Below, piece by piece: positions 20,230-31,626 of a DNA stretch of 64,000 nt (positions are counted from its first letter, which is position 1; each line of letters starts with the position of its first letter). This stretch comes from Ceratobasidium sp. AG-K. Lineage: Eukaryota > Basidiomycota > Agaricomycetes > Cantharellales > Ceratobasidiaceae. The stretch spans positions 496,001-560,000 of the forward strand of contig JAWNGF010000017.1 in assembly GCA_037039685.1 (NCBI GenBank), in the 5' to 3' direction. Below the pieces are notes generated by a model. It was not told the DNA's origin, did not search any database, and saw only the letters and a list, made by a program, of their open reading frames with translations. The position numbers and the translations under genes are program-made.

Positions 20230-22188
20230 GAGTCTTCTATGATTGTAGCTTCTCTTCCCTTTATGCTGGGCCCAGTTGTTATCCATTCCTTGGACAAGCA
20301 TTTGAGCAAACGGTGACCTTCTTGACCGCACTTCAGACATCGATTTGATGCTATTCTCGCCTTGTATACTTTGTCTGGCAGCCGTTTTGTAGAGGTTTGC
20401 CCAGTAGTGGTTGATTGGGGTGTTTTCTTTCCGGTGGATGCTTTAATCTGTTGCAATTTCTGGTCGATAGAGATTGCAAGAGTGATCCATTGGTTAAGGT
20501 TAAGGTGTCTTTCAGTTCCATCCTCGTTGATAAGGGAAAGTTCAAATTGTGCCAATTCTGTTTTGATCTCCAGCTTGAGTCCTTCCTTGAATTGGTTGAT
20601 AAGGGGTTCTTCCCCCCAATTCACATCTACCATGTGAAATCGGAATTCTGTCACATAGTTTGCTACCGAGTTGACTTGTTTGCTTTTTCGGATATCAGCT
20701 TCTGCTTTAGCCTTCTTGTTAGGGCCGCTAAATTGTTCCATGAAGTGTGATTTGAATGTTTCCCATGACGTTAGGTTTGGGTCGGGTACTCCATTGTTCA
20801 TGGATTGGAGCGGCACCTGTGCCCAATGTGTGGCGGATCTGTCATCCGATTTAAAATTGGCTAGCGCTTCTCTAATCCGTTCTTGTCCCGAGCTGTATTG
20901 GTCGCCCAACCTGACAAAGTAGCTTTCCATCTGGGCAATGAACATTTCTGCTCCTTCTCCTTTCTTCCCATCAAAAGCTTCTGGTCTAGTCACTTTTGGA
21001 CACCTGTTTTCTCTTCTGTTGTCAGGGTTTTCAGAAAGCTGACGTAGCCTTTGTTCCAATTTGTCGATCCTGGTAGATTCTGCTTTGGAGTGGGGGAGTG
21101 ATACAGCGTGTAGGGATGCTTCATCCATCTGTTTGCGCATGTTGTTGATTGTTTCTTGTATGGTGTTAATTTGTCTGAATGCAATCCTTCCGTCTTCCCT
21201 TAGCCCTTCTAGTCCTTGGGTGACTGCTTTGTTCCAGGCTAACTGCGCCTGCCTTGAGGTGTTAAGATCCTCCTGTACATTGTTTACCAATCCTTGTGTG
21301 TTCGTGACTTTGTTTCTTAGGCGGATTACGTCTTGTCCAACCAGGAAGCTGTTGTGTTCACTGTTTTGTGCGGCAGTCAGGACATCTGTCAGGGTTCCTT
21401 GTAGGTTGTTGAGGGAATCATTGAAGATTTGTTGGTCGTTAGCCAACACTTGGGTAGATTGTTCTAACCCGCTGAGTCTTCTATCGATAGTTATCCTCAT
21501 TCCATGAATAATCCTTAAGAGTGCGTTGTGCCTTCCAAGGTGAAGATCATCGAGGTTGTCAAGATTGTTGATCATGGTCCTATTGCTGGAGCTAGAACTT
21601 GAGCTGGGAATCCTAGGGATGTCTTGTCCTTCCGTTGCTGTTGCTTGCTGCGAATACCCTTGTGGTACATATGGCGGTGCTGGGTTGACAGGTGTCACAG
21701 CCTGAGAGCTTATTGGGATCGGACCAGCATTGGTGATAGTTCCCACAATCTGGGGTACTTGGGGAGCGTTGGAAATGTGCGGCGTAGGGGGGGGGTCTGA
21801 TAGGAACAAGGGATACGCCCCCGTGAGCTTCAGGCTGAGGGGAAAAAAACTGTCTTCTGGATCCCATAGGCCATAGTGGACGTGATGGGCCTGGAGTTAC
21901 ATTTGAGATAGGGATTCGAATTGTAACCAGTGTAGGGTCTTTGGTAATATTGCCTGGTTCTCTAGTAACAATGGTGGGTTCTTCTTGTATGACTGAAACA
22001 TTCTCAGTGTTGAATGTTCCGGGCATAGAGGCTTGGCTTTGTGGGCAAGACCTTGCTGGTCCTCCGGCCCGTGCTTGTGCAGTATCTTGCTCATTGAGGG
22101 AACTTGTAGGTCTTGAAGCTCTACTTGGTCCTCTCCTTATTGATACTGGTGTTGCGAGACGCAATCCGGCATCCTCCTGAATGGACAT
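20205..22188 (-). pseudogene. gag: Gag of element 3 (one frameshift)
   Basis: ATG at 22188 near the LTR. Starts MSIQEDAGLRLATP; proline-rich N-terminus, coiled coil, capsid (GEGAEMFIAQMESYF), knuckle CLKCGQEGHRLLKC. A G-run around 21787-21794 shifts the frame; the rest is open from 21809 to the TAA at 20205-20207. Confidence 0.9.
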
Positions 22189-22210
22189 GATTGTTAAGCT
22201 TGTTTTGTAA

Positions 22211-22678
22211 TGTTGTAGGCTACTTCTTGGTGGCTATGAGACAAGCCGCAAGGGAGAGTGGACGGCACTAAGACCTAAGTGACCTTTTGAACCGCAACAC
22301 ACTTAAGTGTCTGTAGGGTCTAAAGGGTAGGGGTGGTTCTAAGTGTCACTCAAAAAAGGATGTTTTGACGAGACAAAACAAGCTGGGGTTACCAGACTTG
22401 TTGGTCTTCTATGTATATTCAAGAAAAGGCCAAGTCATACAAGGCGCAGCCACATGAGTCACACAAACAGCCAGTCAGGAGTGTCCATGTGAGTCATGCT
22501 GTATAAACAGACATGACTCGTACAAAGCACAGCCGCATTACGCAATGTAACAGAATAACCACAAGGACGTGGCAACGCGGCACAAGGAAAGACAAACAAC
22601 ATACAAACAGAGCAACAAAAGAGAGAACAGACGGGCAAGGCACAAGACGAGTCCGATGGAGTGAGCTGGCTCACAACA
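22211..22678 (-). mobile_element. 5' LTR of element 3
   Basis: 468 bp, 98-99% similar by eye to 15451-15917. Separated by AA from the PBS at 22197-22208. Confidence 0.93.
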
Positions 22679-22683
22679 TCCAC

Positions 22684-22730
22684 TCTCCATTGCGGCTTGT
22701 CTCATAGCCACCAAGAAGAAGCTTACGACA
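22684..22730 (+). mobile_element. 3' LTR of element 2, right part
   Basis: TCTCCATTGCGGCTTGTCTC...CTTACGACA completes the LTR begun at 15041 and is followed by the TSD CTCAC. Confidence 0.93.
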
Positions 22731-23283
22731 CTCACCATGGGCCATATCCCGCTCTGTCAGCACCTCCACCGCATGCAACTGGTTGACTCCCCATTCTGCA
22801 AACACTGTGGCGACTCCCCGGAAACAGTTGGGCACTACCTCTTGCAGTGCCCAAAGTATGCATCCAAGTGCTACATCTACCTCAAATCCCAGGGAAACAA
22901 GTTCATGTGGCCTGACTTCCTCTTCTTTGCCCCTGGTGCCACTCTTCGATTACATGCAAGCCACGGGCAGATTCTCAGATCTGCTCTGATAGCCCAGCCC
23001 TCCTGTGCCTTTATGTCTCTTAGTCCTCCCTCAGGTTCTCCCCGTTTTCACCTTTCTCATTACTTAGCATGCATAGAACAGTTTGTCTCATTGTTTTGGT
23101 TGCCTCTACTACAGTTTGCCTCGTCTCGTGCTCGTGCTGTTGCCTCCCTTGCCTCGGTCTCCCTAGGTCCCTCCGTCTGTCCCGGTTCTGTACTTGTACA
23201 GCTTTACGCCACCCCCTTTCAGCCCCGTCGCACCATAGGGTCATGCCCCGAAACGACGTCTCTATATACTTGTTTCCAAAAAC
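22731..23283 (+). pseudogene. LINE ORF2 C-terminus (right half) and probable 3' UTR
   Basis: Continues the LINE frame from 8278 (LLFRLT then MGHIPLCQHLHRM). A CCHC zinc finger follows, CKHCG..ETVGHYLLQCPKY, typical of the C-terminus of RNase H-bearing LINEs, then LHASHGQI near 22960. From ~22990 no coding resemblance remains; this is likely 3' UTR, ending where copia sequence begins. Confidence 0.8.
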
Positions 23284-24552
23284 CATTTCAATTGGGACAT
23301 TCGGCAACTCGATGTTGTATCTGCATTCCTACATGCTGAGCTTGCGGAAGAGCTCTACATGGAGCAAATCCCATACTTCTCGGACGGCAGCGACAACGTC
23401 CTTCGTCTCCGCCAATCACTCTACGGCCTTAAGCAGTCTGGTCGATCCTGGAACCGCACTCTCGACGGCAAGCTCCGCATGATAGGCTACCACCCATTGC
23501 TTACAGACTCATGCATCTACACTCGCATGAGCACTGCCCTTGGTATCTTACAGGTTTCTATCATTGCTGTACATGTCGACCACTTGCTTGTCATCACTAC
23601 ACCCCTAGATACCAATAACGTCATCCGCGAACTGCTTGCAACGGTTGATATGCGCGACTTAGGACCTATACGACACTTTCTAGGCATGCAGATCAAGCGC
23701 AAACGCTCTAAGCGCATTCGAGTGCTTAAGCAGACCGCATACATCGACTCAATCGTCGAACAAGCTGGCTTCATCAATGCCCATCCTGCTGACACGCCGA
23801 TTAGCCCGACCACTGTCCTTGCAAAGCACGAAGGACAGCGCCCCGATTACCCCTATGCTACCATGGTCGGAAAGCTCATGTATGCGGCGCTTTGCACTCG
23901 CCCCGACATCGCATTCGCTGTGACATACCTGTCGCAATTTTCGAGTTGTCTTGGGCCTGCCCACGTTACCGCTGTAAGGCGTGTCTTTCGGTGCCTCAAG
24001 GGGACGTCTTACATGGGTCTCACTTATCGATCGGACGGTAGTGCCAACATTGGCGAACTAGGTTACTCAGATACCGACTGGGGATCCAACGCTATTGATC
24101 GCAAATCGATTTCCGGGTCCGTTTTCCTTGTCGGAGGCACAGCAGTCTCTTGGAGCGCCAAGAAACAGGCTACAGTTGCTCTTTCGACTATGGAGGCCGA
24201 GTACATGGCAATCTCTCAGGCCAGTACTGAAGCCCTATGGCTCCGACAGTTCTTTTCAGAACTTTCCCTCACATCCAACGACCCGACGAAGATCGCATCC
24301 GACAACCTTGCTGCACTCACACTTACTACTGAGTCGCAATACCATGCTCGATCGAAGCACATCAACATCCGCCATCACTTCGTACGCGACGCAATCAACA
24401 ACGGCAAGATTCGAATGGTATACGTACCTACTCAAGACAATTTAGCCAATGCCTTCACCAAGGCACTACCAACACCTCGATTTATTTATCTTGTTGGATC
24501 CATTATGGGCCAACAACCTTTCATGGATGAGGATGATTACCTTTGGAGTTGA
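23284..24552 (+). pseudogene. pol: Ty1/copia RT-RNase H, 5'-truncated
   Basis: Begins mid-RT with WDIRQLDVVSAFLHA, then LYGLKQSGRSWN, PIRHFLGMQI, GKLMYAALCTRPDIAFAV, and RNase H with YSDTDWGSN, VSWSAKKQATVALSTMEAEY and SKHINIRHHFVRD. The catalytic YVDD position reads HVDHLL, so the second aspartate is gone. Otherwise the frame is open for ~420 codons from 23284 and ends with a TGA at 24550. No gag, protease or integrase is present upstream; the copy is truncated at the LINE junction. Confidence 0.9.
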
Positions 24553-24631
24553 ACTGATTTTTGTGTATACTGAAGTTCCCAATGTTTAGCTCATTTTATT
24601 GAATGTGTACGCTTGCTCAATTGAGGGGGAG

Positions 24632-24856
24632 TGTTAAAATCTATTATTTACATGTATATACACATAGAATATTCCTGTACAATCGAGACCAGCTTACGCG
24701 TACATTGCTTGGGTTTGTTTTGTTTTTCACCCGTGTAAATAAAGAGCTGGTACGATGTAGTTGTCCAACAGCCAATATATTCATTTGTCTCATTACTCGG
24801 GCTGCGCTAAGCATTGTAGATACATTCAGTTGTATATCTACATTCTCATTTCTACA
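24632..24856 (+). mobile_element. Probable 3' LTR of the copia fragment
   Basis: Directly after polypurine tract TTGAGGGGGAG; starts TGTTAAAATC and plausibly ends TTTCTACA (225 bp). The 3' end is a guess from TG..CA termini, because no partner LTR is in the window. Confidence 0.6.
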
Positions 24857-25128
24857 GAGGGTACACAGTGTCTATCTGGGGCCACATCAATCTGGACACC
24901 TGCACCTCATGAGGTGTCGGGTTCAGTAAACCTCGGAGTATCCTCTCGAACCGGATCTGTGCGGACCAACTCAATCTCAGGGAATGTTCTGCGCGGTCTC
25001 GATGAATGGCCTAGACGAAATAATGTCTCCAGGGAGAAAGCGGTCTCCGGAGAATGTCAGCGAGACTGAGATTTGAGCGGCGTGTATGTACATAAAAGAA
25101 AAGAAAGGAATGAGAGAATATGAAGTTG
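24857..25128. other. Intergenic; probable 3' flank of the NLR gene
   Basis: No coding resemblance. It lies downstream of the NLR stop on minus and may hold its 3' UTR. Confidence 0.4.
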
Positions 25129-28100
25129 CTACATGCAAACATGGCACTCGCGCCACCTCTCACCCATGGCGAGCTGATGATAGTCAATGGAGATAGCGCC
25201 TAGAGGACTGATGACTAAGGAACAGCTGGGATCAGGCACGTACGCACGAAGGTCGGGGGGGACCCAGAAGAGAGAGAAGCCCCCCAACATGACCCACCCA
25301 TCACGGCAAATCTGAAAGCGCACATAGCGGAGAAGAGGCACAGTTTCAGGACCTGAGGCAGAAATATGGCTAATCGGTGGGAGGAGGTTGGAGCAATCAG
25401 ATAACTGTGTGGCAGTGAGAGTGGGGTGACGAAACAGATATGGGGGATATACGTTGTCGTGTTCCAGTGTGGTCGGGTCATGCACCCGAGTCGATCCACC
25501 CTGCGAGCCAGGAACGATGCAGGTTCCGTCGTGAGAGAACCCAACCGAGTTGACCGAGGATGTATGTCCCTGAAACCGCCCAGCCACGGCGTCGCCGGTG
25601 CGTGCGTCCCACACTCGGATGGTGTCGTCGTGTGAGCCAGAGACAATACGCGTACCGTCAGGAGAGAACCCAACCGAGTTGAGCCAAGATGTATGTCCTT
25701 GAAACGGCCCAGCTACGACGTCGCCGGTACGTGCGTCCCACACAAGAATGGTATTGTCATGTGAGCCAGAGACAATACGCGTGCCGTCGGGAGAGAACCC
25801 AACCGAGTTGACCGAGGATGTATGTCCTTGAAACGGCCCAGCTACAACGTCGCCGGTACGTGCGTCCCACACAAGGATGGTCTTGTCATGTGAGCCAGAG
25901 ACAATACGCGTGCCGTCGGGAGAGAACCCAACCGAGCTGACCGAGGATGTATGCCCCTGAAACGGCCCAGCCACGGCGTCGCCAGTGCGTGCGTCCCACA
26001 CAAGGATGGTGTCGTCGTGTGAGCCAGAGACGATACGCGTGCCGTCGAGAGAGAACCCAACCGAGTTGACCGAGGATGTATGCCCCTGAAACGGCCCAGC
26101 TACGACGTTGCCGGTACGTGCGTCCCACACTCGGATGGTGTTGTCCCTTGAGCCAGAGACAATACGCGTGCCGTCGGGAGAGAACCCAACCGAGTTGACC
26201 GAGGATGTATGCCCCTGAAACGGCCCAGCCACGGCGTCGCCGGTACGTGCGTCCCACACAAGGATGGTGTCGTCATCTGAGCCAGAGACAATATGCGTGC
26301 CGTCGGGAGAGAACCCGACCGAGTTGAGCCAAGATGTATGTCCTTGAAACGGCCCAGCTACGACGTCGCCGGTACGTGCGTCCCACACTCGGATGGTCTT
26401 GTCATGTGAGCCAGAGACGATACGCGTACTGTCGGGAGAGAACCCAACCGAGTTGACCGAGGATGTATGCCCCAGAAACTGCCCAGCAACGACGTCGCCG
26501 GTACGTGCGTCCCACACTCGGATGGTGTTGTCATCTGAGCCAGAGACAATACGCGTGCCGTCGGGAGAGAACCCAACCGAGTTAACCGAGGATGTATGCC
26601 CCTGAAACGGCCCAGCGACGACGTCGCCGGTACGTGCGTCCCACACAAGGATGGTCTTGTCATCTGAGCCAGAGACGATACGCTTGCCGTCGGGAGAGAA
26701 CCCAACCGAGCTGACCGAGGATGTATGCCCCTGAAACGGGCCAGCTACGACGTCACCGGTACGTGCGTCCCACACAAGGATGTTGTCGTCTAAAGAGCCA
26801 GAGACGATACGCGTGCCGTCGGGAGAGAACCCAACCGACTCGACCGACCATGTATGCCCCTTCAACGGCCCAGCTACGACGTCACCGGTACGTGCGTCCC
26901 ACACAAGGATGGTGTTGTCATCTGAGCCAGAGACGATATGCGTGCCGTCGGGAGAGAACTCAACCGAGTTGACCGAGTCTGTATGCCCCTGAAACGGCCC
27001 AGCTACGACGTCGCCGGTACGTGCGTCCCACACTCGGGTGGTCTTGTCATATGAGCCAGAGACGATACGCGTGCCGTCGGGAGAGAACCCAACCGAGTTG
27101 ACCGAGGATGTATGCCCCTGAAACGGCCCAGCGACGGCGTCGCCGGTACGTGCGTCCCACACAAGGATGGTGTTGTCATCTGAGCCAGAGACGATACGTG
27201 TGCCGTCGGGAGAGAACTTAACAGAACAGACCAATGATGTATGCCCCTTCAACGGCCCAGCTACGACGTCGCCGGTACGTGCGTCCCACACTTGGATGGT
27301 GTTGTCATCTAAGCCAGAGACGATACGCGTTCCGTCTTGTGAGACCGCAAGAGAAAGAACCCCCGAATCAGTCGCCCACGTCGCTTGCGCTGCATGTTTC
27401 CGCTGTTCCATTGCCGTTCCCTTCACCCCCAATAATCCCTGAAGTCGTTTCCGGTAGCACTTATATACTAAGCTTGACTTCGAAGACAGTGGGATAGCCG
27501 AGATGTATATATGCGGTGTACTCCTTCCACACGCGCTGGCTGCGAATCGTCTCATAAATTCATGTGCGTCATTGGCTTGGTCTTGAAGCTGGCTTGGTGC
27601 CTGTGTAGACTGCCGCGCAATCTCAGTATGTCCACTCAATTGGTCAATTTGCTGTGCTCACCGTTAACCATGCCTCTGCTTGGCTCAGGACTGACACACC
27701 CTCTACCACGCGTCGTTTAAGATTCAGAACCTCAAGCCAAAACAGCAGCCTACACCCAAAGAACTCGCCCAGCTTGCCATATAGTATAGTGGCATACGAT
27801 CCGTGACACAGGTGTTCTCCCCAGTACCGGCATGCGTAGTATAGGGATGATGAGATATTGGCTTTGATTCGATCCTCCAACTGGGTTACATCGCTGTCAA
27901 ACACAAACGACGACTCTAGGCTGCAGATGTTGAACCGAAGCTGCTCTTTCATTACATCCAGGCAACGATCCGCCATAAAGCAATTCTGAACCACTTCATC
28001 GCAGTAGAACCTTCCGGAGCGTGATTGATCGAGCATGTAGTCTGGGAACGATGCGTGCAAAGTGGATATCAGCCCATTCGACTCAGATACATGGAGCACC

Positions 28101-30173
28101 GATAGTAACGGATGCAACGCTGATGACACCTCCTCCTCGGAAACGGACAGAAATGTTGACAGTGTTGGGATCGACATGGGCTCCTTGGTGCATACCACTG
28201 TCCAAAGCACGAGTCGCATCACGTTGATTTCGCCTTCTTCGGCGCCTTCGCCACCGAAAGCTGCTTCGAGAACAGCGCCGTACAAGTCATCAAGGTGTTT
28301 GTATCTTTGGGTCAATTGTTTCTTTTGAGCGTCGTGATAGTTTGTGCCCAACACTGCTTTCAGTCGTACAGATGGGCTACCGGGTCCTTTGCCAGGTAAG
28401 ACGTATCGTACCACTGTTGCAGCGTAGATGAACAGTCTTCCGGCTAGCTTTGTCAATTGCTTGATTTCAGCGTGGGATGGGGGTGGGGTCATCTCCTCCA
28501 AGGCTTCCACCAGGTACTTCTTGATATCGTCCTCGACGACCGACTGCTCGATGTCATGAAGGTGTAGGATCATTGGCGAATATCCGCTCGGTGACATCAT
28601 TTTGCTTCGGATTCCGGACTCGGGTCGACTGGTGATGAAGAACTTGACTGGAAGCTTCGATCCTAGTTTCAAGAGGGTTCCGAGGATAAGCCGTACACTA
28701 TAGTCATCCTCGCATTCGTCCAGCGCATCGATTACAATAACCACCCCTTCGGGTATCGTGTCCCCTGCCGTTTGTATTGGATCCTGTAGCAACTTTTCCA
28801 ACTGCTTCACGACGTTACGTTTCCCATCATCTGGGTTGTTTTCCAGAACCTGACACAACGCAGAACGAAAGCTCGGTGAATATCGTGCAAGTTGATAAGC
28901 GATGGTGGGTATTATTGAGTTGACGTTTCGGCATGAGGACGATATGCGAGAGCAGAAGAAGCTGCCACCCAGCCGCTGGTTCTTTTCCAGCCACTCGCAT
29001 AGGCTGTATGCGATTGTTGTTTTGCCAGTTCCTGCCATGCCGTTCATCCAGTAGATCTTGGCGCCATTGGGGTCTCGTATCCATTTCTGAAGGTCCGCCT
29101 GAACCTGTTCACGTGTCTCTGCCGTACATCCACGACGCTGGATGGTAGTAGAGTAGGTCGAGTCATACCATGCATCATCAACCGCAGATAGCCTTTGAAG
29201 GAGTGATGTCTAGAAACCAAGGCATAAATGTGGTTCGCGGCTGCAACTGGTCCGTTGGACCTACCATGCGCTCTTTACTGGTATTCTCCCATGCTCTGAG
29301 GCTGATATCGTTCTAGCCTTGCGTTATCAGCAGGCCGAGCACTCGTCAGAGCTGGAACCTACCTGTAGCTGTTGGAATAGCGCCTCGACCTGTCGGTAGC
29401 GCTTGACCACATCGTCCTGGTCCTTGTTCGTCTCGAGTACGCGTTTCCCCTTGGACCGGCCTTGCTGTTGTTGGATGTGTCCCAGTTCCGCTTGGATCGA
29501 GCTACATCCACATCAGGATACGTCCACAAACCGTAACCACCAGCGTTTACCCAAGTATGCGAGCGGCGCTACCCTTTTGATCTTCGGAGGAGAGCTTGCC
29601 CATATATCCCTGTATTGTCTCGGCCATTTTTGTAAGTCTTGACGTAAGCTCATTGTATTCTTCTTGGTTCTTTGTCGAGGCCTGGAATGACTTTAGCTCC
29701 CACCCATAAATCCCGATCTGGGCATACCGTACCTTCACGATGTCCAGAACCGACAATAGTTCATCAACAACCGGAGCCAATGGTGTAAACGCTTGTGCAC
29801 TAATCTTCAGTGCTTGGAGGGCCGAGCTCAAGCCGCTGGCAGCCGCTTGCCCAATTTCATGCGAGATGCTGGGTTTGGCGCTCGCGATGGATGGAGGGTA
29901 CGCAAGCCCGGGGTTCGGACTCAGCAGCGATATAGCTGATTGGTTCTGAGTAGTGACTGCTGCCGGGGGTGAAAGTACGGATGGAGCGACAGGGAGTGAG
30001 CTCGAGGGTGCGGGTGGCTTGGAAATGGAGGGATCAGGGATAGTCGCTGGAGTTGGGGATCCTCCAGGATCCGAGGAGCCGCGTTGGAATGGGGGTTTGA
30101 AACGGTTAAACCGGTGTCTCATTCGTTCTTTTATTCCTGGAGACTTCGACTTTCCGGAAGGTGAGGATGCCAT
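25129..30173 (-). CDS. NACHT-WD40 NLR-type receptor, five exons, ~1612 aa
   Basis: Model: exons 30173-29551, 29501-29363, 29312-29265, 29209-27662, 27609-25129. Introns of 49, 50, 55 and 52 nt have GT-AG ends and phases that join exactly. The start is ATG 30173 (-3 A; an upstream in-frame TTG is not used). Residues ~1-110 are Ser/Pro-rich and ~110-270 helical; the latter resembles the N-terminal helical domain of Agaricomycete NLRs (inference). NACHT: Walker A GMAGTGKTT, Walker B VVIVIDALDEC, TSRPE. Then 14 canonical WD40 repeats plus one degenerate, and a ~100-residue tail with PETVPLLRYVRF and FWVPPDLRAYVPD. Probable STAND receptor for non-self recognition or programmed cell death. No frame lesions, so apparently intact. 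Confidence 0.88.
25460..27390 (-). repeat. WD40 tandem repeats of the NLR (129-bp unit)
   Basis: Fourteen copies of the 43-residue unit GHTSSVNSVGFSPDGTRIVS...VWDARTGDVVAGPFQ plus a final degenerate copy (STRVHDPTT). Most positions are identical between copies; differences concentrate at a few sites: the residues after GHT (SSVN, SWLN, DSVN, WSVE, SLVC), after SGS (HDK, DDN, RDN, YDK, LDD), IL/IR before VW, DVV/DAV/NVV, and PFQ/PLK/QFL/RFQ. Confidence 0.92.
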
Positions 30174-31626
30174 GGTCGACGAGGTCAAGGGGACGGCCAA
30201 GCGCCGTACTCGGTTAGATTTGAAATACTCTCACTTACATCAGGAAATCGGGTCCAGACTGGTGTTATATTACATGTGTAATAAAACATGACAGTGCTCC
30301 CAGGGCATGAAACGCAATTATACGGGTGGGCGAGACAGATGAAATTTCGGCTGCCTGGTGTGCCGAAATCAGGCCGTCGCGGGGCTGTTTGAAATATCCT
30401 TGGCTGTCTCGGGATTATCAGAGCTGGGCAGTCTGGCGTCCGCGTGTGATTCGAACCAGGCTGATAGCCCAAGTATACGACAGGCATATACCTGTCAATA
30501 GTAGTAGCACTGTTACTCTGAATGTTAATGTTATTCTTGATGTTAATATTAACCTTGGGGTTGAATTATTCTAAGTTTCATCTTGGCTCAAATTAGTTTA
30601 CTCGAGGAGCGCCCATCAACAAACCTGTCTTTTTGTGCGGAGTCCCCCGGAGCACTCGGGAGCAAGGGAGACCAGGTATCTATGTCCCCTGATTTGGAGA
30701 CCCGTGTGATACTCCTGACAAACTCTCAGGAACAAGGGCGCTTCCTGGAGCGCTCCAGAGAATAGCACTGCCCCGGGAGCAATCGAGCTATGTGCGGAGA
30801 GTTTTTTGCCGGGAGAATTATTCCTCTCCGGAGAGCTCCGTAATTCTCCCGGGAGAGCTCCGGAGGGCCTCCGAGAGCGCGTATTAGGCTGCTCTGCCAG
30901 CGTCATGATGTGTATACCGCCATCATCGGCAAATTGGCCGTAGGCTCGGAAGCGCTTACAAACCACATTGAAACAGCTTGCAAACGCCGGAATCTCCGCA
31001 ACCCTCAAAATCTTCCGAGGGGAGATTTTAATCGAAAGAATGCTACCGACTAACTCGGAAATCCACCGGTCGCCCAATATAATCGTTTTATAAGTAGACA
31101 CCATGAAGGGAATAACAAATCATTCGTAAAATTGTAATCATCAGCTGCGGTATACACCCGAATGCTATACAAGTGAAAGGATTACATATAATCAGATCAT
31201 GATGAACCACGCAGGCATAGTTGAGGGATTGCAATAAGAAGGGATCTGTCTAGAACTTCTTAATCGTGTAGATAATTTCTAACCATTTGTGATACTCACA
31301 CGATGAACGGAGTTGACAATGATTGAGTCCTCCTTGTCAGGTCTTGCGAACCCCCTCTCAGGATGAGTAAGAGCCAACATAATCGTGTGATACCACATGA
31401 TGTCTTTTGCTCTAATCGGTTTTGTCCCCTTTTCGAGCCATTATCAGCGAAGTGAGACCATTATGTGGTTATCCAATCTATTACCGAACAGTCACCGAAT
31501 CCTTTCCTGCGGTCATTATTCCCCCGGATCCACAATTTGATGTATGGCTATTAGATTCAGAATTCATTGGCATCTTTTATGTACACATAGATAAGCCGAT
31601 GCATGGTTCGATATACCTTATCCTAG
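30174..31626. other. Intergenic region upstream of the NLR, with a palindrome-rich block
   Basis: About 30600-30900 is rich in GGAG/CTCC palindromes, including CTCTCCGGAGAG (30824-30835) and TCTCCCGGGAGA (30845-30856), and 10-bp perfect arms GGGAGAATTA / TAATTCTCCC (30811-30820, 30841-30850). No protein frame is supported. It must contain the NLR promoter (minus) and the 3' flank of the DUF6698-like gene. Confidence 0.5.

Larger units (their letters stand above)
15451..22678 (-). mobile_element. Element 3: reverse-oriented Ty3/gypsy chromovirus inside the 3' LTR of element 2
   Basis: A 7228-bp element with LTRs 15451-15917 (467 bp) and 22211-22678 (468 bp), perfect TSD TCCAC. PBS (minus strand) at 22197-22208 pairs with LTR segment 22373-22384. 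Content in transcription order: gag 22188-20205, frameshift signal, pol to 16511, ORF3 16724-15960, polypurine tract next to 15917. Same family as element 2 but a different subfamily (Gag knuckle CLKCGQEGH, RT LVQDLRG). Confidence 0.95.
8279..22730 (+). mobile_element. Element 2: Ty3/gypsy chromovirus, with element 3 nested in its 3' LTR
   Basis: Both LTRs are present: 8279-8735 (457 bp), and 15041-15450 plus 22684-22730 (457 bp when joined). The 5-bp TSD CTCAC is seen at 8274-8278 and 22731-22735. The element is ~7.2 kb without the nested copy. The two LTRs differ at about ten positions over ~410 bp, most of them C/T or G/A at CpG. Content: PBS, gag, frameshift signal, pol, ORF3, polypurine tract AAAGGGGGAG (15028-15037). 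Pol has multiple stops and RT reads YINN, so it is dead. Confidence 0.95.

Noticed and set aside
25842..26705. Long open frames in other frames and on the opposite strand through the WD40 region
   Set aside because: They mirror the 129-bp repeat periodicity and have no independent domain; by-products of the WD40 coding strand.
30440..30475. tRNA-like B box (GGTTCGAATC on minus)
   Set aside because: The flanking bases do not pair as a T-arm, and no A box or acceptor stem is visible at the right distance.
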